DNA of 6,013 bases, taken from positions 1-6,013 of the forward strand of contig JAJRUA010000358.1 in the NCBI GenBank assembly GCA_024278035.1, written 5' to 3'. Origin of the DNA: Planctomycetota bacterium. GTDB lineage: Bacteria > Planctomycetota > Planctomycetia > Pirellulales > Lacipirellulaceae. This document shows, in pieces, positions 1 through 5,821 of this stretch. Numbering within the stretch: position 1 is the first letter of the stretch; every line of letters begins with the position of its first letter. Made by a program: the position numbers and the translations under genes. The notes under the pieces were generated by a model. The model saw nothing but the letters and a program-made list of their open reading frames with translations. It was not told the origin of the DNA and did no database searches.

Positions 1-2
1 CG

Positions 3-224
3 GGCAACTTTGCTGAGGCGGTCCGCTGGGAACAAAGGGCTTTGGTGGCGGCCAATTCCTCGTCCGCTCTGAGATTCCACAGTCGGCTAGAACTTTATCA
101 ATCGGGCCAATCCTATCGATCCCCGATCGTTGCCATGAAAGTGCCCGCGAATCGTGGCCGAGTCCTCCCCGCGACCCACGAAAAGAGCAGCAAGCCTGGG
201 GCCCTCCGGCCGCTACTTCCGTAA
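3..224 (+). CDS. C-terminal end of a TPR-repeat protein (5' end outside window)
   Basis: An open frame enters from the left edge (first full codon at base 3) and ends at TAA 222-224, leaving 73 residues. The first part reads GNFAEAVRWEQRALVAAN, then SRLELYQSGQSYR. This is the last TPR helix pair and closing YR.RL.LY..G signature seen at the C-terminus of many planctomycete TPR proteins. The downstream gene ends in the same way (GQFEQAAELQKQAIEIAP, then YRTRLSMYEQGEVF), which supports the frame from inside the window. After the signature comes a basic, proline-containing tail of about 30 residues with no recognisable domain. TPR domains scaffold protein-protein contacts. Whether the missing N-terminus carries a kinase, a signal peptide or only TPRs cannot be seen. 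An ATG at 42 lies in frame but is internal to the TPR helix, so it is unlikely to be the true start. Confidence 0.75.
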   Translation, partial: GNFAEAVRWEQRALVAANSSSALRFHSRLELYQSGQSYRSPIVAMKVPANRGRVLPATHEKSSKPGALRPLLP

Positions 225-239
225 AACAGGCAGGATGTG

Positions 240-256
240 CCGATTTTATCGGTTTT
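240..256 (+). terminator. Weak hairpin plus T-run after the first TPR gene
   Basis: CCGAT (240-244) pairs with ATCGG (248-252) around a TTT loop and is followed by TTTT (253-256). It lies 15 nt after the stop at 224, where a terminator would be expected. The stem is only five base pairs, so it is a candidate only. Confidence 0.3.
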
Positions 257-458
257 CTCACCATTTCCGGTTAGGCCGGCCCTCTTCCGCGTCCGATGTT
301 CTTTCTAACGCCGGTCCAGCGCTGTTCGAGCGCTCGATAGGCGGCACGGATGCCTCGGGAAAGCGACAGGACCGGCCAGCGTACAGGGCCGACCAGCGTT
401 GGGGCGTCGAGAAAAAAGTAGCTGATACAGTCTTCAATAAACGGTTTTTGGTGAGAAT

Positions 459-2426
459 ATGCTTACTTCCTCTCGTTGGCTAACCACTCTGGCAGTGGCC
501 GGATCACTCGGAATCGCCACGCTCGCCTCAGCGGCGGATGGCGTGATCTATATCGAAGACTTGAAGTCGTTGGATCGAGCCAGCCTCAAGGCCCCCGTGC
601 TTCGGACAGGCAGGCCTCAAGGCACGCGGCCCGTTCCTGTAGCACGCCCCGAGATGACAAAGAAGGAATCGTTTTTCAGCAAACTCACGCCTTCTTGGCT
701 CCGTGGTGAAAAGAAAGAAGCGACACGATCTCAATCGACCGCTTCGCGCATGCCCTCTCGTTTCGACAGTGCCGTCATCCCAGCAGCCCACTTGGCTCAA
801 CAGTCTCAAATTAAAAGGGCCCAGCCGAAGCGGTCGGCGCCTCGCGCTGGTGGCATCGCGATGCGGCCCAACGCCAAGCGAGTTGGTTTGCTGGATGGAT
901 GGGTGGGCACCCAACCCAAAGCAAAGTCGTCCCCTGCAAGAAAGGCTCCCGTAAGAAAAGCTCAGCCCTTCGCTTCGCGCCAGCCAGCTCGTTCGCCGTC
1001 GATACACACTCGATCGAACCGCTTGGCGAACCAACCGGCAACTTCACCTCTTGCTGCTAAACGTCCGGCTCCGCGTCCTGCTTCACGTCATGACTTGCCA
1101 AAAGTTGTCGCTTCACCAGCCATCATGGCGATGACTCAGGCGCCGCGAACTCCACAGGTCCATCTACCGGAGCCCTTGGAGCTACCCCAATCCTTGGAAA
1201 TCGCCACGGATGAAGTGGTGGCCCTTGAACGCAAGCCACAACGGTTTGATGACATGGTGTTCGCTACCGATGCCCCTGCCGTGGAGCCTGAAGTGACGGA
1301 AGCGCCACGTCCCTTAGCCATGCCAAAGGCTCCGCGTGAACTGATGCGTCCGGCAATGATAAAAACAACGCCGCAAAAATTGGCGGTTGTTGCTTATCCG
1401 GCCGCAAAAATCAAAGCTCCTCAAAATGATCGCTCGCCAACAGAGCGAGCCCAAACACTGCTAGCCGAGGCCCACGCCCTGGCCGCCAGCGCCACCACAG
1501 CCGAAGAGTATTCGGCGATCATTCAGCGTTGTCGCTATGTTTTGGCCATTGATGACTCTTCCCAGGCCATTGCCTATGCCAATGAGCTTGCCAGTTGGGC
1601 GCTCAACAAACGGGGCGAAGGCTTTGTGAATGAGGGGCGTCTTGCTGAGGCCGAGACCGATTTCTTGGAAGCGTTACGCAGCAACGACACTTGCTGGCGT
1701 GCGGAACATAACCTAGCCGTGCTTGAAGCCCAACGAGAGGATTACGAATCGGCTCGCCGGCGTTTTAGTCGTACCATCGAACTCAACCCAGAGTACGCCA
1801 AGGCTTATTGCAACCGAGCAGCGATCTCGACCCAGTCGGGTGATTTCTCTTCCGCTATGGGGGATTACGAGCGAGCTATTGAAGCCAATCCAGACCTGTC
1901 GATCGCCCACATTGGTCGAGGCCGCGTTTGCCACATGCTGGGGCATCTTGAACAGGCGTTGCGTCACTTCGATGCGGCTGAGTTGCTACAGCCCCAGGAC
2001 GCTACGATCGTCATCGCCCGAGGCGACTTGCTGGTCGATCTCGGTCGATACGGCCACGCCAAGGCGGCCTACGAACGGGCGATCGCTCTCGATCCGTCGC
2101 ATCCAACCGCCTATCGCAACTTGGCCTGGATGCAGGCAACCTGCCCGATCAGCGAGTTCCGCGATGGCGAAGCGGCTCTTGCCAACGCGACCCGGGGAGC
2201 CGAACTAGCGGGCGAAGAGGATGACATTGCTCTCGATACCCGAGCCGCCGCCCTCGCCGCGACCGGTCAGTTCGAGCAAGCTGCCGAACTACAAAAACAA
2301 GCGATCGAAATCGCACCCGAATCGGACGCCGAAGTTTACCGAACACGCCTCAGCATGTATGAGCAGGGCGAAGTCTTCACGAGCCAACCAATCGGTGGTG
2401 TCCAACAAACGACGTTCACGAGGTGA
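459..2426 (+). CDS. Exported TPR-repeat protein with basic Pro/Ala-rich linker
   Basis: This is a 655-residue protein. Residues 1-25 form a Sec signal peptide: Arg6, a hydrophobic core (LTTLAVAGSLGIATLA) and an ASA|AD cleavage site, so it should act outside the cytoplasmic membrane. Residues ~35-340 are low-complexity, rich in Pro, Ala, Arg, Lys and Ser (for example KRPAPRPASRH), strongly basic at first and more acidic around 245-290; probably disordered. Residues ~345-380 look helical. TPR units follow at about 382-413, 414-446, 447-480, 481-514 and 515-548, with typical G.....A...Y..AI...P spacing. Residues 554-563 (NLAWMQATCP), 592-594 (LDT) and 627-640 (YRTRLSMYEQGEVF) form the C-terminal TPR variant common in planctomycetes. 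The ATG at 459 is chosen because the signal peptide begins there; GGTGAG at 450-455 is a close-spaced ribosome-site candidate. A strong terminator follows. The role is probably scaffolding of envelope proteins; the specific partner is unknown. Confidence 0.88.
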   Translation: MLTSSRWLTTLAVAGSLGIATLASAADGVIYIEDLKSLDRASLKAPVLRTGRPQGTRPVPVARPEMTKKESFFSKLTPSWLRGEKKEATRSQSTASRMPSRFDSAVIPAAHLAQQSQIKRAQPKRSAPRAGGIAMRPNAKRVGLLDGWVGTQPKAKSSPARKAPVRKAQPFASRQPARSPSIHTRSNRLANQPATSPLAAKRPAPRPASRHDLPKVVASPAIMAMTQAPRTPQVHLPEPLELPQSLEIATDEVVALERKPQRFDDMVFATDAPAVEPEVTEAPRPLAMPKAPRELMRPAMIKTTPQKLAVVAYPAAKIKAPQNDRSPTERAQTLLAEAHALAASATTAEEYSAIIQRCRYVLAIDDSSQAIAYANELASWALNKRGEGFVNEGRLAEAETDFLEALRSNDTCWRAEHNLAVLEAQREDYESARRRFSRTIELNPEYAKAYCNRAAISTQSGDFSSAMGDYERAIEANPDLSIAHIGRGRVCHMLGHLEQALRHFDAAELLQPQDATIVIARGDLLVDLGRYGHAKAAYERAIALDPSHPTAYRNLAWMQATCPISEFRDGEAALANATRGAELAGEEDDIALDTRAAALAATGQFEQAAELQKQAIEIAPESDAEVYRTRLSMYEQGEVFTSQPIGGVQQTTFTR

Positions 2427-2485
2427 TCTAACGAAGCGAATCAGAGGCGCCGATGGCGACATCGGCTTACGAAGGGGGGGAAGCG

Positions 2486-2521
2486 AAGGCCCGGCCGCTT
2501 GCGGTCGGGCCTTTCGTTTTT
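2486..2521 (+). terminator. Strong Rho-independent terminator of the TPR gene
   Basis: AAGGCCCG (2486-2493) pairs perfectly with CGGGCCTT (2506-2513). The stem continues inward through one G-T wobble and three more pairs (2494-2497 with 2502-2505) to a CTTG tetraloop. A T-rich tract, TTTCGTTTTT (2512-2521), follows. It lies about 60 nt after the stop at 2426 and separates the TPR gene from the polysaccharide genes. Confidence 0.88.
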
Positions 2522-2562
2522 AGCAACACTTCATCCACCTGAAGCAATTCAAAAAAACGTTT

Positions 2563-2703
2563 CACCACGAATCCACGGAGGGCACGCAAAAACCAACCGC
2601 GTTTTCAACCACGAAAGAAACGAAAGAATCGGGAATTTTCGTGCTATTCGTTTTTTCGTGGTTCCCTACTTCGTTTCTTTGTGACCTTCGTGGCTTCGTG
2701 GTG
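2563..2703. repeat. Imperfect inverted repeat, CCACGAA/TTCGTGG type
   Basis: The outer arms 2563-2585 and 2681-2703 are complementary at 20 of 23 positions, beginning CACCACGAA and ending TTCGTGGTG. A second inner pair starts at AACCACGAAA (2607) and ends at TTTCGTGGTT (about 2653-2662), with further ACGAA/TTCGT complementarity towards the centre near 2630-2645. The whole could fold as a long interrupted hairpin and carries no gene. From memory, intergenic elements built from CCACGAA and ACGAAA words occur in many copies in planctomycete and verrucomicrobial genomes. Its mobility or function is not known to me. There is no transposase and no clear target-site duplication. Confidence 0.72.
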
Positions 2704-2776
2704 CTTTTCCTGTTTTGGCTACTTCCGATGGTTGAAGGGTTACCGTTTTTATAAAAGGGTAGTCACGGATTAAAAG

Positions 2777-2794
2777 GCGAGCCGCGAGCGTCAG
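2777..2794. repeat. GCGAGCCGCGAGCGTCAG motif, possible REP-like half-site
   Basis: The word GCGAGCCGCGAGCGTCAG resembles the GAGCCGCGAGCGTCAGCGAGCGG-like palindromic words I recall from intergenic regions of Pirellula-type genomes. Here the usual second half is absent and is replaced by TTTTTTCGG (2795-2803), so it would be a truncated copy. The recognition comes from memory only; within this window the motif occurs once. Confidence 0.35.
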
Positions 2795-2828
2795 TTTTTT
2801 CGGCCATGGCAGGGGCCCTTCGGGTCGG

Positions 2829-2834
2829 TATAAT
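2829..2834 (+). promoter_or_regulatory. Consensus -10 box (TATAAT) upstream of the first flippase
   Basis: TATAAT at 2829-2834 matches the sigma-70-type -10 consensus exactly and lies 27 nt before the GTG start at 2862, inside an otherwise non-coding gap. At the -35 spacing (about 2805-2811) the sequence is CATGGCA, a poor match to TTGACA, so the promoter would be weak, activated, or only coincidental. An 8-bp direct repeat, GCCCTTCG, flanks the box (2815-2822 and 2845-2852). If real, it would drive the flippase-sulfotransferase-glycosyltransferase unit. Confidence 0.5.
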
Positions 2835-2846
2835 AGGGATTCTTGC
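2831..2846 (+). repeat. 16-bp element, copy 1 (upstream of flippase 1)
   Basis: TAATAGGGATTCTTGC here is identical to 5766-5781. Copy 1 overlaps the TATAAT box and ends 15 nt before the GTG start of the first flippase. Its 5' flank is GGTA and its 3' flank CCTTCG, both different from copy 2. Confidence 0.7.
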
Positions 2847-2861
2847 CCTTCGTCCTCCTTA

Positions 2862-4376
2862 GTGTTTGCCGTGTCACAGATCGACTACTTCTCTAGCGAA
2901 GCAATTCGGGAAGATTTGCGTGGCAAGACGGTGCGCGGCGGGGTGTATGTCGGGGCGGCACAAGGGGTTTGTGCCCTGATCTCTTTGGCGGCGGTGCCCG
3001 TTCTGGCCCGTCTGCTGGATCCGGCAGACTATGGCCTGATCGCGATGGTGGCGGTCTTTACGAACTTTGCACGTATGTTTGTCGATGCGGGATTGTCGAT
3101 GGCGACCGTCCAGCAAGAGAAAATTACGGCTCCCCAGGTGAGCAATTTATTTTGGATTGCCAGCAGCTTGGGAGTCCTCGTTGCCATTGTGGTCGCTTGC
3201 CTTTCGCCGGTGGTTGCGTGGATATTTAGCGAACCTCGCCTTATCCCCATCACCTTAGCGTTAACCATTTCTTATGTGCTGAGTGGTTTGACGATTCAGC
3301 ATCAGGCGCTCTTGCGACGGCGGATGCAGTTCCGTTCGCTCGCAGCCATTCAGATTGCATCGGTCTTGCTATCGCAAATCGTAGGGATCGCTTGGGCGTG
3401 GCGACGGTACGAACAGGCGGATGACTACTGGGCCCTAGTTTGGATTCCCTTGACCACTGCCGCCGTGGTGCTCGTTGGTTCATGGATGGCGTGCCCTTGG
3501 CGACCGAACGCGCCGAAACGGGGCGTCGGGACTCGGCAGATGGTCGGTTTTGGCGCCAACCTTACCGGGTTCAACTTCGCGAATTACTTTGCTCGGAATG
3601 CCGACAAAATGCTGATCGCTTGGTGGTGGGGTCCGACGCTACTCGGTTACTACGAACGGGCCTACAAGATCGCTTTCATTCCAATCCAGATGGTGAGCGC
3701 CCCTCTTGCAAGCGTGACGATTACGTCGCTCAGTCGAATCACCGAAGATGCTCCCCGTTACCGGCGCTACTACCTGTTTGTTACCGAATCGCTTCTCATG
3801 TTCATCATGCCGGCGATGGCCCTGGCGTTTTCCACCTCCGATTGGGTTGTTCTCATGCTGCTCGGGCCCGAGTGGACGCCATCTGTCCCCGTCTTCCGCT
3901 GGCTGGTTTTGGCGATCGCTTTTCAGCCGCTTAGTCATACGACGGGCTGGCTTTTCGTCTCCCAAGGGCGTTCGAGAGAGATGTTCCTCTGGGGGTGCTT
4001 TGGGGCGGCTACCATTGTCGTTGCCTTCCTGATCGGGCTTCCTTACGGTCCTGCCACGGTTGCGGCTATGTACGCTCTAAGTGGTATTTTTGTCCGGCTG
4101 CCCGTTGTCTGCTGGTTGGCTGGCAAGAAGGGGCCGGTTCGCCTAGGCGATCTGACCCGTACGTTGCCCCTCCCGATTCTCTCGAGCGCTACGATCGTCC
4201 TCAGCGTTTCCGCCTTCCGCTACTTAGTTCCAGAGATGTCGCCTTTGCTAGGGATGTTTCTTTTTCCTGTGATATCCTTAGTGATTGTCCTCGCAGTTCT
4301 TCTAAGCAACAAGCATGGCCGATCTTTGCTGAGCCGGCTAAAATCTTTGTTGCCATCAAGAATAGGCTCCCCCTGA
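2862..4376 (+). CDS. Polysaccharide/lipopolysaccharide flippase (MOP family, WzxC-like)
   Basis: This 504-residue membrane protein fits the usual length of WzxC/Polysacc_synt_3 flippases, which move lipid-linked oligosaccharides across the cytoplasmic membrane for exopolysaccharide assembly. The N-terminus is characteristic: DLRGKTVRGGVYVGAAQG, then VLARLLDPADYGLIAMV, then MFVDAGLSMATVQQEKIT, then SNLFWIASSLGVLVAIVVA (94-112). About 14 hydrophobic segments can be counted by eye, for example ~27-50, 57-76, 95-122, 130-150, and the last two near 430-450 and 460-485. A basic tail follows. The start is GTG at 2862; a second in-frame GTG at 2871 is equally possible, and neither has a Shine-Dalgarno. 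The sequence before it, CCTCCTT, is the anti-SD word itself. The gene ends at TGA 4374-4376, 64 nt before the sulfotransferase. It carries the parent-like copy of the relic at 5709-5763. Substrate specificity cannot be read from sequence. Confidence 0.9.
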   Translation: MFAVSQIDYFSSEAIREDLRGKTVRGGVYVGAAQGVCALISLAAVPVLARLLDPADYGLIAMVAVFTNFARMFVDAGLSMATVQQEKITAPQVSNLFWIASSLGVLVAIVVACLSPVVAWIFSEPRLIPITLALTISYVLSGLTIQHQALLRRRMQFRSLAAIQIASVLLSQIVGIAWAWRRYEQADDYWALVWIPLTTAAVVLVGSWMACPWRPNAPKRGVGTRQMVGFGANLTGFNFANYFARNADKMLIAWWWGPTLLGYYERAYKIAFIPIQMVSAPLASVTITSLSRITEDAPRYRRYYLFVTESLLMFIMPAMALAFSTSDWVVLMLLGPEWTPSVPVFRWLVLAIAFQPLSHTTGWLFVSQGRSREMFLWGCFGAATIVVAFLIGLPYGPATVAAMYALSGIFVRLPVVCWLAGKKGPVRLGDLTRTLPLPILSSATIVLSVSAFRYLVPEMSPLLGMFLFPVISLVIVLAVLLSNKHGRSLLSRLKSLLPSRIGSP

Positions 4377-4440
4377 AAAAAATAGCGGCCCGTAGCCTTA
4401 CAAACCCCAAGCCTTTACCAATAAGATTTTTGGGCAAAGC

Positions 4441-5469
4441 GTGATTAAAAAGCCCCATCCATTGCGTGCAATCGCTCGGATTTTCCCCAGCCCAGTTAAG
4501 CATCAAGTCGCAAGATTTGCCTGCGCTGTCGGTACGAATCTATCGCGTTGGATTGGCAATCGGCTCTACGATAAGATCGATTTTTCCCGCCCGGTCTTTA
4601 TTCTTTCATCGCCCCGTTCGGGCTCCTCGTTTTTATCCGATCGGATGATCGAGAGAAACCATGTCTGGTCGCATCGGCGAGAAGCCGATGCGGCGTGGTG
4701 GTCTTTGTTTCCTTATTCTGACACGCAGTGGGACGATGCGATTTCGCTTGCTGACTTCCGAAAAAAGACCGACAGCCAGACGCTGAAAAAAAAATTGCTG
4801 GAAGATGTTGTCCAGTCGCAAGGCTTTACAGCTACGAATTATTGGCGAAGCATCCTTCGGAACCGTGAGACGCGTTACCTAGAGAAAACCATTGCCAACG
4901 CGTTTCATCTTGAAGTGATTAACCACGTCTTTCCGGATGCGATCTATATCCATTTGATTCGCGATCCTCGCGAGACGGTCTCCTCAATGATCGAGGGGTG
5001 GGAGAGTGGCCGGTTTAGCAAACGTCGTTTGCCCGACGACGTAGAAACATCACTCCCTTGGTGGTGTTTTCCTTATCCGCCCGGATGGGAGGCCCAATTA
5101 GGCAACTCACTGGAAGAAGTATGCGCGTGGTCTTGGGTTCAGCACAATCGGTTTATCACGGATTCACTCGACCGACTGAACCTGACCGAGGCGACCCTAA
5201 CCTTGCGTTACCAAGACCTCTTGGCCGACTTGGAGGGAACCTTGTCTCTTATTGACCAACACACGGGTCTAAAAACAAAAAAAAGAATCGCTGCCGAAGA
5301 CCAGCTTAAACAACCCAGTTGGTCGGTCGTCTCTGCGCCGAAAAAAGACAAATGGAAAGAGATCAACTACGATCGAATTCTGTCCGTAGAATCAATCTTT
5401 CAAGAAACAGAGGCTCTACTTACTCAAAGGGCTTGCCCAAAGGGTTGGAACCAAGGGTTGGGGGAATAA
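4441..5469 (+). CDS. PAPS-dependent sulfotransferase
   Basis: This 342-residue soluble protein has the two PAPS-binding signatures of the sulfotransferase superfamily (Sulfotransfer_3-like). The 5'-phosphosulfate loop is LSSPRSGSSFL at residues 55-65, with Arg59 and Ser60-Ser63. The 3'-phosphate motif is LIRDPRETVSSM at 172-183, with Arg174 and Ser181/182. Between them LEKT (147-150) followed by Asn153 matches the family's EKTP.N element. FPDAIYIHLIRDPRE is the usual strand and turn before the 3'-phosphate site, and a C-terminal KWKE element matches the family's late basic Trp motif. No signal peptide or membrane segment is evident. It would transfer sulfate from PAPS to a sugar or other acceptor. 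Its position between a flippase and a glycosyltransferase suggests sulfation of an exported glycan. The start is GTG 4441; upstream in frame there is a stop at 4393-4395 and no ATG. A-runs of nine (4786-4794) and eight (5277-5284) lie inside. Confidence 0.9.
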   Translation: MIKKPHPLRAIARIFPSPVKHQVARFACAVGTNLSRWIGNRLYDKIDFSRPVFILSSPRSGSSFLSDRMIERNHVWSHRREADAAWWSLFPYSDTQWDDAISLADFRKKTDSQTLKKKLLEDVVQSQGFTATNYWRSILRNRETRYLEKTIANAFHLEVINHVFPDAIYIHLIRDPRETVSSMIEGWESGRFSKRRLPDDVETSLPWWCFPYPPGWEAQLGNSLEEVCAWSWVQHNRFITDSLDRLNLTEATLTLRYQDLLADLEGTLSLIDQHTGLKTKKRIAAEDQLKQPSWSVVSAPKKDKWKEINYDRILSVESIFQETEALLTQRACPKGWNQGLGE

Positions 5470-5478
5470 AGAAAAAGC

Positions 5479-5814
5479 ATGTCTGAATTAAAAACTTCCA
5501 AACGTCCGGTCGTCTGGCTCGTTGCTGCCAACTTTGGGGCCAGTAGCGAAGTATGGATGCACCGCCAAGCGTCCGGGATGTCGCGGATTGATTTGCGCGT
5601 TGTCACCTGCAATTACCGCGACCCTGAAAGTTATCCCCCCAAGGGCTTTGAGGTCGTGACGCTCGACGGCTTGCCGAAACAGTCCTCCAACCGGCTGATC
5701 GCCCAAATGCAATTTGTTTTGGATCGCATCAGGCCTGGGAGTGCTCGTTGCCATTGTGGTTGCCGTAATAGGGATTCTTGCTCCGAAGAAAAGTCGACCA
5801 ATCTTAATCATTAA
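5479..5814 (+). CDS. Truncated glycosyltransferase-like ORF (probable pseudogene)
   Basis: The ORF starts with ATG 9 nt after the sulfotransferase stop and is probably in the same operon. The first ~75 residues resemble the N-terminal Rossmann half of a GT-B (GT4-type) glycosyltransferase: a hydrophobic strand VVWLVAANFG, then SSEVWMHRQASGM (compare the SE.F..RQ pattern of this family), then LRVVTCNY and FEVVTLDGLP. Such enzymes usually have 350-420 residues; here the ORF ends after 111. No C-terminal nucleotide-sugar-binding domain (E-x7-E) follows before the next gene at 5822. From about codon 77 on, the DNA reads as a flippase fragment in another frame, so the Cys/Arg-rich tail RCHCGCRNRDSC is not native glycosyltransferase sequence. 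The gene was probably broken by rearrangement; a short peptide may still be made but is unlikely to be catalytic. The glycosyltransferase assignment rests on weak motifs. Confidence 0.6.
   Translation: MSELKTSKRPVVWLVAANFGASSEVWMHRQASGMSRIDLRVVTCNYRDPESYPPKGFEVVTLDGLPKQSSNRLIAQMQFVLDRIRPGSARCHCGCRNRDSCSEEKSTNLNH
5709..5763 (+). pseudogene. Relic of a second flippase gene (codons ~95-112)
   Basis: This stretch aligns without gaps to 3142-3196 of the first flippase: 45 of 55 bases agree, including 17 in a row (CTCGTTGCCATTGTGGT). Read in the frame beginning at 5699, it gives NLFWIASGLGVLVAIVVA against NLFWIASSLGVLVAIVVA, 17 of 18 identical. Nearly all base differences are synonymous in that frame, including a TCA/AGC serine pair. 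That pattern means the segment evolved as flippase coding sequence before being stranded here, where it overlaps the glycosyltransferase ORF in a different frame. A TGA in the relic's frame at 5696-5698 bounds it upstream. Downstream the frame stays open into the second flippase (AVIGILAPKKSRPILIIKVP) but no longer clearly resembles the family. Confidence 0.78.
5766..5781 (+). repeat. 16-bp element, copy 2 (upstream of flippase 2)
   Basis: TAATAGGGATTCTTGC is an exact copy of 2831-2846. It starts two bases after the flippase relic ends and 56 nt before the ATG at 5822. The preceding bases are CCG instead of GTA, so the TATAAT box of copy 1 is not preserved (CGTAAT here). Confidence 0.7.
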
Positions 5815-5821
5815 AGTTCCG

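Noticed and set aside
320..338. Palindromic AGCGCT/CGAGCGCTCG sequence in the 225-458 gap
   Set aside because: A short GC palindrome with no T-run and no second copy; not enough for an operator or terminator call.
399..429. Possible promoter TTGGGG ... GATACA upstream of the TPR gene
   Set aside because: Spacing is off (19 nt) and both boxes match the consensus poorly; not better than chance.
154..483. 109-residue ORF across the gap between the two TPR genes
   Set aside because: It overlaps the end of the first TPR frame and the signal peptide of the second, has an Arg/Ser-rich composition typical of an off-frame reading, and shows no motif.
528..1034. 168-residue minus-strand ORF inside the TPR gene
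   Set aside because: It is antisense to the Pro/Ala/Arg-rich linker, whose biased codon use keeps other frames open. No recognisable domain.
2831..3196. Recent tandem duplication of the flippase 5' region as the source of 5709-5781
   Set aside because: The order (gene interior then leader) fits a duplication junction, but similarity does not extend beyond the two short blocks on either side, and the relic is only 82% identical while the 16-mer is exact.
5713..5739. FVLDRIRPG reading as the typical ..L.RIRPD.VH.H strand of a GT4 enzyme
   Set aside because: It looks attractive in the glycosyltransferase frame, and even the CHCG after it echoes CHFG. But the same bases are explained far better as flippase codons, with synonymous-only divergence from 3142-3196.
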